A stretch of 64,000 nucleotides of DNA from the NCBI RefSeq assembly GCF_002276045.1, contig NZ_NQMR01000004.1, positions 92,143 through 156,142 on the forward strand, read 5' to 3'. Below the pieces are notes generated by a model. It was given only the letters and a program-made list of their open reading frames with translations, was not told the origin of the DNA and made no database searches. Positions 43,757-53,715 of the stretch are shown one piece after another. Both the position numbers and the translations under genes were made by a program. Position 1 is the stretch's first letter; each line of letters opens with the position of its first letter. The stretch is from Pseudoalteromonas sp. NBT06-2 (GTDB taxonomy: Bacteria > Pseudomonadota > Gammaproteobacteria > Enterobacterales > Alteromonadaceae).

Positions 43757-46291
43757 TTAGAAGTTATAAGTTGCTCTTACGTAGTATGAACCACCATTAA
43801 AACCAAAAGGAGAAGTTTCGTAATATTGAGCGCCTAACAAATCACCCGGTAATAAATCACCGCCATCTACAAAATCTGCAACTTCATCTGGGTATTTATC
43901 AAATAAGTTTTGAGCGCCAACGCTTACTGCGATATCTTCATTTACATGGTATGTCACGTCTAAATCAAAAGTTACTGCAGCATCAACATCATTAGCTGTT
44001 GAACTCCAATCAGCGTGTACACCTTGGAATTCACCAAAGTAATTGGCACGTGCTAACATAGAAACACTATCCCATGATTGTGTCCAAGCTAATGTGCCTT
44101 TATGCTTAGGGATGTCATTTTCAATACGTGATACTTTAAAATCTGTTGTTACCTGACCTTGGTTAGTAACTTCAGTTTTATTATAGTTATACGCTAAATT
44201 GAAGCTTGCATCTCCACCTAGTAATTGTGTGCGGTAGCCCGCCACAAAATCAACACCTGAAGTTTCAGTATCAAAGTCATTTGTAAAGAAACTGACTTTA
44301 CCTTTACTTGCGTCATTAGGATCTACAGCAAATTTATCAGATTGTGAAATACGATCAGTTACATCAATTTTATATAAATCAACAGTGAAGTGGAAATCAG
44401 AAACATTCCAAACTGCACCAACTGCAAAACTCTCAGATTGCTCTGGTGTTAACTCACTTGCGCCTAGTGCAACAGCAATAGGATCATTTGAAGGAATAAG
44501 TGCAGAATCAATCAAAACACCGCCATCTAACGCCGTTTGAACGTTTCGATAGTTTTCTTGACCTACAGTTGGCGCTCTAAAACCAGTACTTACTGAACTT
44601 CTTAAAGAAAAATCATCAGTAAGGCTGTATTGTGCTGCAACTTTATAGTTGGTATCTGTACCAAAGCTATCGTAATCTTCATAGCGAATCGCATAGGCCA
44701 TCATGAAATCTTCAGTATATTGCGCTTCAACATCGATATATAAAGCACTATTTGTACGAGACGATTTACCCGCTGCTTCTGGTTTAAAACCTGGAAAACC
44801 ATTTGAACCAACACTGAAACCTTGAGTATATAAATCACCTTGTGCATAAGATTCAGCTTGGCCTGCAATTACTTCAAAACTTTCATCGCGATATTCAAAA
44901 CCACCAGCAACAACTAAAGACTCCATTGAATTAACTTCAAGCTCTTTCACTAAATCGATATTTAATGCTGTTTCACGTTGAATATGAGAACCAGTATAAA
45001 AATCAGTTGGTGTTGCAGGACCTAAAGAAGCATTTACCGTGTCACGTAGCCAATAACCTGACTCATTCTTACCTGTAGATAAACTAATATCATAATCTAT
45101 CTCGTTAAATTTACCTTTAATACCGGCTACAAATGAGCTATCTCTGATTTTACCGGTAAACTGTGGTGTAAAACCGCCTGGGAACATTTCATTAAAGCTG
45201 AAACAGTTAGGGTTTGCTGCCATTGCAAGGTACGCAGGATCGTCTAATACATTGTTATCCGTTACTGGTACTTCAGGACAGTTACCAGAACCATCTGATG
45301 TTAAATCACCAACTAGAATATTTCCATTTCCATCACCAAATACACCACCTCGATTTAACGGGTTACGGAAATAGTAACCACCTGTTACTTCGCGGTCTGA
45401 ATAGTTACCAAAAGCATACGCTTGTGTATCGTTGTTAAGTTCAATGCCAGAATTTAAGAAAATAGTTAAATCGTCTTTAATTTTAGGAGAGCCCCATACT
45501 TGTGCTGGTGTGGCTACAAATGTATTACCTTCATTTATCATAGCTTGTGCATCAGGGCGTTGCACACTGCGATCTGTTGCATCGGCATTTTTGTATTGGA
45601 AGCTTAAATTTGCAAAACCATCATCAGTTAATGGTAAACCTATGTTTCCTGATACTTCAACTGATTGCCCATCACCTTCATAGTATTCACTTGTACGTGC
45701 TGTAATTGAACCGCCTTCATCACTATCATTGAGTACAAAGTTAATGACACCTGCGATTGCATCAGAGCCATATTGTGCTGCAGCACCATCACGCAAAATT
45801 TCAACTTGTTTTAATGCAATGCTTGGGATAACTGATATATCAGCACCATGTGCACCATCATTGATACCAGCACCTTGTAATGCGATAACAGAAGAGCGAT
45901 GACGACGCTTACCATTTACTAAAATTAATGTGCTATCTGCAGGTAAACCACGCAGGTTAGCTGGGCGAATAAATGACGCTGCATCACTAATTGGATTTGT
46001 TTGAACCGAAAAAGCAGGCACTGTGCTTTTAAGCACTTCTAGCATATCTGTATTACCAGATTTGCTTAATTCATCAACACCTATAACATCAATTGGAACG
46101 GGAGAATCATCGATCGATCTTGGTGCACCACGCGTACCTACTACAGCTATTTTTTCAATGTTCGTGTCGGCTTTATTAGTCTGACCATCATCAGCCGCAT
46201 AAACTGATTGTGATAATAATAAACCAGCGGTAGCTGTACTTGTCAATGCCAATTTAACGGCTTTATGTAGCACATTGTAATTATTTTTCAT
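43757..46291 (-). CDS. TonB-dependent outer-membrane receptor (first of tandem pair in coordinate order)
   Basis: An 844-aa outer-membrane transporter. I prefer the ATG at 46291 (MKNNYNVLHKAV...) since GGGGAT lies 5 bases before it and it opens a signal peptide ending SVYAA; an ATG 26 codons earlier lacks these. The TonB box is near NIEKIAVVG, the plug domain includes NLRGLPADSTLILVNGKRRH and GAAAQYGSDAIAGVINFVL, and the barrel ends with YYVRATYNF. The second TonB-dependent receptor upstream is a close paralogue. The transported compound cannot be told from the sequence; no siderophore or glycan genes are nearby. Confidence 0.92.
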   Translation of the reverse strand: MKNNYNVLHKAVKLALTSTATAGLLLSQSVYAADDGQTNKADTNIEKIAVVGTRGAPRSIDDSPVPIDVIGVDELSKSGNTDMLEVLKSTVPAFSVQTNPISDAASFIRPANLRGLPADSTLILVNGKRRHRSSVIALQGAGINDGAHGADISVIPSIALKQVEILRDGAAAQYGSDAIAGVINFVLNDSDEGGSITARTSEYYEGDGQSVEVSGNIGLPLTDDGFANLSFQYKNADATDRSVQRPDAQAMINEGNTFVATPAQVWGSPKIKDDLTIFLNSGIELNNDTQAYAFGNYSDREVTGGYYFRNPLNRGGVFGDGNGNILVGDLTSDGSGNCPEVPVTDNNVLDDPAYLAMAANPNCFSFNEMFPGGFTPQFTGKIRDSSFVAGIKGKFNEIDYDISLSTGKNESGYWLRDTVNASLGPATPTDFYTGSHIQRETALNIDLVKELEVNSMESLVVAGGFEYRDESFEVIAGQAESYAQGDLYTQGFSVGSNGFPGFKPEAAGKSSRTNSALYIDVEAQYTEDFMMAYAIRYEDYDSFGTDTNYKVAAQYSLTDDFSLRSSVSTGFRAPTVGQENYRNVQTALDGGVLIDSALIPSNDPIAVALGASELTPEQSESFAVGAVWNVSDFHFTVDLYKIDVTDRISQSDKFAVDPNDASKGKVSFFTNDFDTETSGVDFVAGYRTQLLGGDASFNLAYNYNKTEVTNQGQVTTDFKVSRIENDIPKHKGTLAWTQSWDSVSMLARANYFGEFQGVHADWSSTANDVDAAVTFDLDVTYHVNEDIAVSVGAQNLFDKYPDEVADFVDGGDLLPGDLLGAQYYETSPFGFNGGSYYVRATYNF

Positions 46292-46671
46292 TGTATATCC
46301 CCAGATATATTTTATTTTTATAAATTTTGTGAGAGTAAACTCAGAGCTTTTTAAACTCTTATTTATCAATACAATTTATTTACATGATTATCAATCATTT
46401 ATTTAATGTTTATAAAATGTAACTAAGCTGCAATGTAACAGACAGGTATAAATTAACTTTCCTCTATTAAATTTTAATAATTATTTACTTTTTTTGTTTT
46501 TAAACTGGTAATTAAACAGTAAGTTGTTGTAATTATTATGATTTTAACCATTCGAAATACTTATAAATAAAATTAGTTTCAGTTATGCTTTTATTTTTAA
46601 ATATTGTGCTTGATGAAATTGCAAACAAAAATATTGGCACAAGGGATGTTCAAGGAGGTGTAAAAAAATAA
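46292..46671. other. Spacer between the two TonB-dependent receptor genes
   Basis: About 380 bp, AT-rich, without a credible gene. It holds the promoter of the downstream receptor (on the minus strand). An inverted repeat ATGATT-ATC-AATCAT at 46384-46398 about 95 bp before the start is a possible operator; it overlaps only partly with a Fur box consensus, so I do not name it as one. Confidence 0.5.
46384..46398. promoter_or_regulatory. Possible operator (6-3-6 inverted repeat) upstream of a TonB-dependent receptor gene
   Basis: ATGATT (46384-46389) and AATCAT (46393-46398) are perfectly inverted around a three-base centre. It resembles part of iron- or metal-regulator sites. Chance is possible in AT-rich DNA. 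Confidence 0.25.
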
Positions 46672-46691
46672 GCCGGTGTATCATCACCGGC
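46672..46691 (-). terminator. Terminator of the upstream TonB-dependent receptor gene
   Basis: GCCGGTG (46672-46678) and CACCGGC (46685-46691) form a GC-rich stem with a six-base loop; on the minus strand a T-run of seven follows. It lies 22 bases beyond the receptor's stop. Confidence 0.9.
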
Positions 46692-46712
46692 ATAATTTAT
46701 GAGGCGAGGTTT

Positions 46713-49340
46713 TTAAAAGTTATAAGTTAATTTTGCGTAGTAAAAACCACCGTTGTAATCAAATGGACCACTTTCATAATATTTGGCACCTAATTGACCA
46801 TATGAACTTTGTGGTAATTCTTCAGCCTCTTGATCAAGGATATTATTACCCCCTATCGATAATGTAAATTGATCTGTCATGTAATAGCTTATTTCAGCAT
46901 CTAAAGTAACTGCAGTGTCTGCGGTTTGATTCCAACCACCCGCACCCGCATCATCAGCATGTACAGCGAAGTATTCACCAAAATAATTGAACCGTATAAA
47001 TGAACTTACTTCATCCCAATCTTGTGCTATTGTGAAGGTACCGCGATGATCTGGCATGCCTTCTTCCAAGCGGCGTACTTTGCCTAAATCTACCGTATCT
47101 GGATTAAATTTATCTACAGTTGTTTCATTCCAGTTATATGCCAAGCTAAATTTTGTACTGCCATTAAATAAGTCCATTGCATAATTTGCCACAAGATCAA
47201 TCCCTTGTGTTGTTGTATCAAAATCATTAGCAAAATATGTTACTGCAGAAATCAATTCAGGATTAACAACTCCTAATGCTTCAAGCTCAGTATAGTCTTT
47301 AGCGAGTACATCTATTTGACTTGATTGGGCGATGCGATCGGTTACTTCAATGTTATAATAATCAGCAGTTAAAAATACTTCGCCTAAAGTGACCACTATA
47401 CCCGCAGCATAACTTACGGACTCTTCAGGGTCTAACTCTTTACCTCCATAAAATGCTGAAAGAGGGGCTGTAGGAGGCGCTAAAAATGTTTGAATTAACT
47501 CTCCTTCAACGAGAGATGTCTGTGTATTAACCACATTTGCCTGACCAACGGTTGGAGCTCTAAAACCTGTACTGTGAGATGCTCTTAATGATAAATCATC
47601 TGTTACGGTATATTGAGCGGTAATTTTATAATTAATGGTAGAACCAAAAGAAGTGAAGTCTTCATATCTAATAGCCGTACCTATTAAAAAATCTTCAGTT
47701 AGATATGCTTCTAAGTCTACGTACGATGCAAAACTACGTCGTGTGTTTACACCCTGTGTTTCAGGGCCAAACCCTTTGAATCCGTGTGAACCAATATTAA
47801 AACCTTGATCCGCATAAGGTCCCGCTTTCCATGACGCTTCTTCACCTGATACTATCTCAAAGCTTTCTTCTCGCCACTCTAGACCTAAAGCAACATTAAC
47901 AGGTTCATCCAAACCAAAGTCTATACCTTTAACCACATCGAAATTAAAACTTTTTTCTAACTGTATGTACTTTCCGGTATCAAATTCAGTAGGCGTTTCT
48001 AATCCCATAGAAGGATTAAGTGTATTTTTTAAGTTAAATGCAGATTCATTACGACCCACACTACCACTTAAATCGTAATACCATTCTTCAAAAAAACCTG
48101 AGCTAATTTCGCCTTTAGTACCTATCGCTAAAGAAGTATCAGTAATATTGCCGCCAAAGGCAGGAGTATAGCCACCAGGCATAATTTGATTCATCGAGAA
48201 ACAATTAGGATCTGCAACCATAGCGGTATATGCAGCAGTATCTAACACATTTCCAACATTAGAAGGTACTAAAGAGGAGAGTCCATCACCACCCATCATA
48301 GTTTTAACGTATGCATTTGAAACAGAACAAGTCGGTACACCATCGTTTGCAAATCCTACATCACCAACTAATAGAGAACCACCACTATCTGTAGAAAATA
48401 CGTTACCCCGATTATGTGGATTACGATAATAAAACCCACCTGTGACATCTCGTTCAGAGTAATTACCAAACATATAAAATTCTTTATCATTACCAACATC
48501 AAAGCCGACATTACCAAAAAATGTTACATCATCTTCAATTTCAGGGTTACCCCATATTTGAGCTGGACTGATCACAGAAGAATTCCCTGCATTAAAAAGG
48601 GCATCTGCATCAGGGCGCTGAACACTTCGGCTAGTTGCATCTGCTTTTTTAAACTGAAAACTTAAATTAGCAAAACCATTATCAGTGAAAGGCATACCAA
48701 TATTACCGTCAACAATAACTTGATTGCCATCACTTTCAAAATACTCACCTGTTTTTACCGATATAGATCCTCCTTCAGAAGAATCTTTTAATACAAAATT
48801 CATCACTCCTGCAATCGCATCAGAACCATATTGTGCTGCGGCTCCGTCACGTAATACTTCAACTTGTTTAATCGCTATACTCGGAATAACGGATATATCA
48901 GGTCCTTGTGCGCCATCATTAACCCCACCACCTTGAAAGGCGATCACAGAGGCTCTATGGCGTCGCTTACCATTTAAAAGTACTAATGTACTATCAGAGG
49001 ACAATCCCCTTAGGTTTACGGGACGAATAAGTGTCGCTGCATCACTAATAGGCTGTGCCCTTACATTAAATGATGGGATCGCACCAACTAACATTTCAAG
49101 CATATCACTGGAGCCATTTTTTCCTAGTTCATCTCCCCCGATAATATCAATTGGAACAGGTGAATCTGAAATGGAACGTGGTGCGGCCCTTGAACCTACA
49201 ACAGCAATTTTTTCTATATTTTTATCAGCAACAACTTCGTCTCCTTCTGCGCTGGTTGCTGAGCTTGAATATAATAAACCAGTGGTAATTGTTAATCCCA
49301 TACTGACGGCAATGCTTAAAGATGAATATTGAGTTTTCAT
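46713..49340 (-). CDS. TonB-dependent outer-membrane receptor (second of tandem pair)
   Basis: An 875-aa paralogue of the receptor at 43757-46291. Signal peptide (ending SATSA), TonB box region NIEKIAVVG, plug with NLRGLSSDSTLVLLNGKRRH and GAAAQYGSDAIAGVMNFVL, and a 22-strand barrel ending YYAKLTYNF. It differs by insertions in extracellular loops. The 5' leader just before the ATG is nearly the same as that of the other receptor. Being upstream with its own terminator, it is probably a separate transcript. Confidence 0.92.
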   Translation of the reverse strand: MKTQYSSLSIAVSMGLTITTGLLYSSSATSAEGDEVVADKNIEKIAVVGSRAAPRSISDSPVPIDIIGGDELGKNGSSDMLEMLVGAIPSFNVRAQPISDAATLIRPVNLRGLSSDSTLVLLNGKRRHRASVIAFQGGGVNDGAQGPDISVIPSIAIKQVEVLRDGAAAQYGSDAIAGVMNFVLKDSSEGGSISVKTGEYFESDGNQVIVDGNIGMPFTDNGFANLSFQFKKADATSRSVQRPDADALFNAGNSSVISPAQIWGNPEIEDDVTFFGNVGFDVGNDKEFYMFGNYSERDVTGGFYYRNPHNRGNVFSTDSGGSLLVGDVGFANDGVPTCSVSNAYVKTMMGGDGLSSLVPSNVGNVLDTAAYTAMVADPNCFSMNQIMPGGYTPAFGGNITDTSLAIGTKGEISSGFFEEWYYDLSGSVGRNESAFNLKNTLNPSMGLETPTEFDTGKYIQLEKSFNFDVVKGIDFGLDEPVNVALGLEWREESFEIVSGEEASWKAGPYADQGFNIGSHGFKGFGPETQGVNTRRSFASYVDLEAYLTEDFLIGTAIRYEDFTSFGSTINYKITAQYTVTDDLSLRASHSTGFRAPTVGQANVVNTQTSLVEGELIQTFLAPPTAPLSAFYGGKELDPEESVSYAAGIVVTLGEVFLTADYYNIEVTDRIAQSSQIDVLAKDYTELEALGVVNPELISAVTYFANDFDTTTQGIDLVANYAMDLFNGSTKFSLAYNWNETTVDKFNPDTVDLGKVRRLEEGMPDHRGTFTIAQDWDEVSSFIRFNYFGEYFAVHADDAGAGGWNQTADTAVTLDAEISYYMTDQFTLSIGGNNILDQEAEELPQSSYGQLGAKYYESGPFDYNGGFYYAKLTYNF

Positions 49341-49537
49341 TGTATATCCCAGATATAATTATTGTTAATACAAAAATGTTATGAACATCAAAGATATAAA
49401 TAGGCTTATTTATATCTTTGCTAATGTCGCTAAAACATTCAGTCAATTAATATTAGAAGGGAATTGTTAATTTTTCCTCTATCTGTGAAAATTATTTAAT
49501 AAACAAGGGTAAAGGAGGATTAAATGTGATATTTAAT

Positions 49538-49684
49538 TTAATTATTTTCTTGCGCTTTTTTAGCTAACCGCCATTGCGATAATTGCTCGTGATAAGTATC
49601 CCATACACAAGGACAGCAACTACCGCCGCCGCAACAGTCATCATCTGATGGTCGTTCTGGTTTATTAGGTTCTTGATTTTTCAT
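49538..49684 (-). CDS. Small Cys-rich protein (oxidoreductase-like, PF09791 type)
   Basis: A 48-aa protein on the minus strand from the ATG at 49684: MKNQEPNKPERPSDDD followed by CCGGGSCCPCVWDTYHEQL and a short basic tail. Five Cys in CCGGGSCCPCVWD match the conserved core of the short oxidoreductase-like family found beside many proteobacterial genes and as an N-terminal piece of eukaryotic proteins. The Cys may bind a metal or an Fe-S cluster; function is not known. Confidence 0.75.
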   Translation of the reverse strand: MKNQEPNKPERPSDDDCCGGGSCCPCVWDTYHEQLSQWRLAKKAQENN

Positions 49685-49771
49685 TATAATTTATTTGTAG
49701 GTTGTATAACTGCCAAAATATTACCATAAAGGTGTTTTTCTTACGATATTTAACACTTTAATTTGGCACTT

Positions 49772-50173
49772 ATGAGTAGAGTGTGTGACAATTATGTGAT
49801 GAAACTATATTTATTTATTCATAAAGCACCTATTCGAGTCGTAAAAATTAGCCTAAAACGAGCTAGATTACGATTACGTCGCTCTATGCTACAGTTAAAA
49901 ATTGCTTTAGCTCAAGAAACGCTTGAAACAAAAGAAATGCTTATTATTTATAAGCGTTACACAAAAAAACAAGCCAGCTCAGAAGAATTAAAAATCGCAA
50001 ATCAGCAGTTTTTAGATGTATTAAAAGGCTTAGGACTTGGTGTGTTTGCAGTTTTACCATTTGCTCCTATCACTATTCCAATAATCGTAAAATTAGGAAA
50101 AGTTGTCGGAGTTGATGTATTACCCAGTTCATTCAACTCCCCTAATTCAGACAATACTAAACAAAAAACATAA
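49772..50173 (+). CDS. LETM1-like domain protein
   Basis: A 133-aa basic protein. After a Lys/Arg-rich helical segment comes FLDVLKGLGLGVFAVLPFAP followed by ITIPIIVKLGKVVGVDVLPSSF, similar to the LETM1 ribosome-binding-like domain that occurs as a stand-alone protein in some marine bacteria. I give the ATG at 49772; the next ATG at 49799 (MKLYLFIHKAP) is equally possible, neither having a clear Shine-Dalgarno. Function is unknown in bacteria. Confidence 0.6.
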   Translation: MSRVCDNYVMKLYLFIHKAPIRVVKISLKRARLRLRRSMLQLKIALAQETLETKEMLIIYKRYTKKQASSEELKIANQQFLDVLKGLGLGVFAVLPFAPITIPIIVKLGKVVGVDVLPSSFNSPNSDNTKQKT

Positions 50174-50247
50174 TGCATTAAACTCATACCTTTAAAATAA
50201 TTTAATTGTTATGATTAAGACAACTTAACTTATTTTTATGAGCTATT

Positions 50248-51612
50248 ATGGAAAATTTTTATTGTGTTGGTGATAAAGGCACACCTTTATTTATTCTACC
50301 AACTTGTGAGTTTGACTCGTGGAAAATTCAACAATCAGATTTTATTCAATCTTGGCTAAACTCAACAAGTTTCTCCGGGATAGGACTTACACTAATTCCT
50401 GATAATAATACTGGAAATGTGTTGCAAGCAGTTTATTTCGTAGAAGATGTTAATGCTTTTTGGCAATGTGGTGACTTAGCTTCTTTATTACCTGAAGGTA
50501 AGTATCTTTTTAAGGGTCACGATAAACATAGAGATCTTGTTGCATTTGGTTGGGCATTGGGCGCTTATCAATTTGATTCATATAAAACAAACTCAAAAAT
50601 TAAAGCTAAACTTGTCATTCCATGCCAGAAAGATTTAAAAAAATATTCTGACTTAGTTCAAGGTATCGTTTTGGTTAGAGATTTAGTGAATACACCTGCA
50701 TGCGATATGATGCCTCAGCATTTAGCTGAAACAATGCAAGACTTAGCAAATAGCTTTGGCGGAGAGTTCAACCAATGGGTTGGTGATGAACTGTTAGAAC
50801 ATAACTATCCAACCATTCATATGGTGGGTCGTGCTAGTGAACATAAACCCAGATTAATTGATCTAAGCTGGGGTGACACCAATGCACCAAAAGTTACTCT
50901 AGTAGGTAAAGGAGTGTGTTTCGACTCAGGTGGTTTAGATTTAAAACCCGGTGCAGGTATGCGCTATATGAAAAAAGATATGGGCGGTGCGGCCCATGTA
51001 ATTGGACTTGCGCATTTAATAATGGCATTTAATTTGCCTGTTAGATTACGTGTTTTAGTTCCTGCAGTTGAAAATGCAGTTTCAAACAATGCTTTTAGAC
51101 CAGGAGATGTTATAAAAACACGTAAAGGCATTACTGTAGAAATAGATAATACGGATGCGGAAGGGCGCTTAGTATTATGTGATGCGCTGACAGAAGCACA
51201 AAATGATGAACCTGATTTACTGGTAGATTTTGCAACTTTAACAGGCGCATGCCGCGTTGCTCTAGGTACTGAGTTACCTGGCTTTTTTACAAATAATGAT
51301 GCTGTTGCTGCGGGTCTAATTCAATCAGGTAAAAAAGTTGACGATCATGTTTGGCAGTTACCATTATATTCACCTTACAAGGATATGTTAAAAAGTAATA
51401 TAGCTGATTTAACTAATTGTGCTATTTCTGGTTTTGGTGGCGCCATTACCGCAGCCCTATACTTACAGGAATTTGTTGAGCCACATACACCTTGGATACA
51501 TTTTGATGTAATGGCATGGAATAATAGAAAGCTACCAGGGCGTCCTATAGGCGGTGAAGCATTTGGAGTTCGGGCAATGTTTGAATATATTCAATCAAGG
51601 TACACAGACTAA
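50248..51612 (+). CDS. M17 leucyl aminopeptidase family protein
   Basis: A 454-aa cytosolic aminopeptidase. The catalytic C-terminal domain (about 165-450) has the two-zinc site residues: Lys and Asp in LVGKGVCFDSGGLDLKPG, Asp in KKDMGGAAH and the family signature NTDAEGRL with Asp and Glu, plus Arg in the same loop. The N-terminal domain is shorter and more divergent than in PepA, as in PepB-like members. It probably degrades peptides during amino acid turnover. Stands alone, with a terminator after it. Confidence 0.92.
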   Translation: MENFYCVGDKGTPLFILPTCEFDSWKIQQSDFIQSWLNSTSFSGIGLTLIPDNNTGNVLQAVYFVEDVNAFWQCGDLASLLPEGKYLFKGHDKHRDLVAFGWALGAYQFDSYKTNSKIKAKLVIPCQKDLKKYSDLVQGIVLVRDLVNTPACDMMPQHLAETMQDLANSFGGEFNQWVGDELLEHNYPTIHMVGRASEHKPRLIDLSWGDTNAPKVTLVGKGVCFDSGGLDLKPGAGMRYMKKDMGGAAHVIGLAHLIMAFNLPVRLRVLVPAVENAVSNNAFRPGDVIKTRKGITVEIDNTDAEGRLVLCDALTEAQNDEPDLLVDFATLTGACRVALGTELPGFFTNNDAVAAGLIQSGKKVDDHVWQLPLYSPYKDMLKSNIADLTNCAISGFGGAITAALYLQEFVEPHTPWIHFDVMAWNNRKLPGRPIGGEAFGVRAMFEYIQSRYTD

Positions 51613-51625
51613 CGATTCTTATATT

Positions 51626-51650
51626 AGGTCTTATTATTAAGACCTTTTTT
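51626..51650 (+). terminator. Intrinsic terminator after the aminopeptidase gene
   Basis: AGGTCTTA (51626-51633) pairs with TAAGACCT (51638-51645), loop TTAT, then a run of T to 51650. A classical rho-independent terminator. Confidence 0.9.
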
Positions 51651-51756
51651 GGACTAAAGAGAGTTAAAACGTGATCTGCCACTGACATTGCCGGGCATAG
51701 TGCCAAATTATCTTGACCACCACAATCAAGTAAGCACTTATAATGATTCGAGTGTT

Positions 51757-52827
51757 TTAGTTTTTACAGGCAATAATTGCTTGGCTGATTAGCTCTAATC
51801 CAGTTTGATTACAATCAGGTAAGGAAGCAGCACTGTCTCTTACAGGTGTAACTCGTTCTCCCCATTGAATATAACATGCAGCCCAAGTTAAACCAGCACC
51901 GAATGCGGCTGACATAATTTTAGAGTTAGGTTGAATTAAGCCTTGCTCAACCGCTTCACAAATAGCAATTGGGATTGTCGCTGCAGAAGTATTACCGTAG
52001 TTTTGTATGTTAACCATGACTTTATCATCGCTAACAGAAAGCTTTTGCTGAATAGCTTGTATAATTCTGAGGTTTGCTTGGTGTGGGATCAATACATTAA
52101 TGTCATCTAGTGCTAGCTTAGCCTGTGCTAATACGTCGTCACATGCTTGCGCCATGCCTTTAACTGCACGCTTGAATACTTCTCTGCCTTCAAATAATAA
52201 ATCTGAAGGTCCAACTGGTTTATCATATTTGTTAATATCAGTACCAAAGTTTGTAATATGTAGGATATCTCGATTACTGGTATCACATCCCGTTTTACTT
52301 GCTAATAGTCCAACTTGCTCTTCACATGCTTCAACTACAACAGCACCGGCACCATCACCAAATAAAACGGCACTATCTCGTCTAGACCAGTTCACATACC
52401 AAGTCATACGTTCAGCGCCGATGATCACTGCTTTTTTGATCATGCCTGCTTTAATTTGCGCTGTCGCACTTTGAAGGGCATACAAAAAACCTGAACATGC
52501 AGCATTGACATCACATGCTGCAGCGCCAGTTGCATTAATATTTTTTTGTACTAAAGATGCCGTATTTGCAACCAAAGTTGATGGACTACATGTTGCTAAC
52601 AGCACTAAATCTATTTCATCACCACTGATCCCTGCACAATCCATTGCTTGTTGTGCGGCAACTGTTGCAAGTTCAGCAGTTGTAACATGACTAATTCTAC
52701 GTTCAGAAATACCCGTTCTGGTTTTAATCCATTCGTCATTAGTATCAATAATAGTACTTAAGTCGTCATTTGATAGTTTTGCTGGTGGAATACATTTACC
52801 CCAACCTGTAATTTTTGCGTAGTTCAT
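51757..52827 (-). CDS. 3-oxoacyl-ACP synthase III (FabH-like)
   Basis: A 356-aa condensing enzyme. I take the ATG at 52827 ([14 protein letters not shown]), with GGAAC upstream; a Met 11 codons earlier is less typical. The catalytic triad is present: Cys in [11 protein letters not shown], His in IPHQANLRI, Asn in [11 protein letters not shown]. The [10 protein letters not shown] stretch is the family start. It has about 30 extra C-terminal residues relative to FabH of E. coli (317), a mark of the second FabH type of Alteromonadales. It may start fatty acid synthesis or serve a special pathway; it lies alone. Confidence 0.9.
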   Translation of the reverse strand: MNYAKITGWGKCIPPAKLSNDDLSTIIDTNDEWIKTRTGISERRISHVTTAELATVAAQQAMDCAGISGDEIDLVLLATCSPSTLVANTASLVQKNINATGAAACDVNAACSGFLYALQSATAQIKAGMIKKAVIIGAERMTWYVNWSRRDSAVLFGDGAGAVVVEACEEQVGLLASKTGCDTSNRDILHITNFGTDINKYDKPVGPSDLLFEGREVFKRAVKGMAQACDDVLAQAKLALDDINVLIPHQANLRIIQAIQQKLSVSDDKVMVNIQNYGNTSAATIPIAICEAVEQGLIQPNSKIMSAAFGAGLTWAACYIQWGERVTPVRDSAASLPDCNQTGLELISQAIIACKN

Positions 52828-52930
52828 ACCATGTTCCAAATTAAATTCATCTAATAGCAAGTCACTACTAGTGGTCTGATGACTTATATCAAAAATACAC
52901 GTTTAAAACTACATTTTATATCAAAGAACG

Positions 52931-53706
52931 CTAATTTTTAATGGCTTTCTCAGTGCCCGGTGTCTGAATATTTTCACCTAAATAACTTGCAAGCATATCT
53001 AAAATCAATTTAGGGTTATCACCTCGAGAAATGTACATTATACCATCACGAACTAACATCATATGCTGTTTAATTTCATCAGCTCTTTCGCCAAGCTTAT
53101 TAGCTAAAGGTCCGGTAAAACCATTAGCCAGAAGATCGCCGTATAATGTGGTTAATAATGCAACTGACATTAACGGACCTATACTTTTAGGATATCCATA
53201 GCAACTAACATCGCGACTAAGCCTATTAATGTTCCGGCCATTCCCATAGCAGGTGCTAATTCAGTAAAACTATTAAGTACTTTTATGGATTGATTATTTC
53301 TTTGACGAGTTTGTAAAATCTCTCGATTAAATGCAAATTCAATCGTCTCTGTATCATGACCATTGAGTAATAAATTCACACCTTTTTGTAAATATTCATC
53401 ATCTAAAGGTTTATCTTCTATAGCCAAAACCCCTTTTTTTCTGGCTATTTCACTTAGCTCGACTAATTTATCTAAAGTTTCAAATAAATTGGGCTACTTA
53501 CTACTAAAAGCTAACTTAATATTTGATATACCTTTAAAAAAATGAGTAATACGATAACTCAACATGACAGCGCCAAAGGTACCGCTTATAACAATAAATA
53601 ATGAAGGCACATTCACAAATATCCCAGGTGAAGCACCACTCATCAAGATAGCAGAAACAATTGCCAATATAATAACGCCGACCCCTAAACCACTTGCCTT
53701 ATCCAC
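52931..53706 (-). pseudogene. pomA: Broken pomA/motA (sodium-type flagellar stator subunit A)
   Basis: Three pieces cover a complete stator A protein. The N-part (53706-53497) reads MDKASGLGVGVIILAIVSAI onward, then an in-frame TAG at 53494-53496. The same frame continues with NLFETLDKLVELSEIARKK up to AMD at about 53194. Here one base is missing: ATGGATATCCT stands for the usual MDDP, shifting the frame into a stop. From 53170 the third piece continues SVALLTTLYGDLLANGF to the C-terminus. Family motifs (PAMGMAGTLIGLVAML) are kept, so both lesions are recent. It follows the intact pomB gene, the reverse of the usual order. Sequencing errors cannot be excluded. Confidence 0.85.
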
Positions 53707-53715
53707 TAAACTTCC

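Noticed and set aside
46384..46398. Fur box upstream of a TonB-dependent receptor
   Set aside because: Only the inner part of the consensus agrees, so it is listed only as a possible operator.
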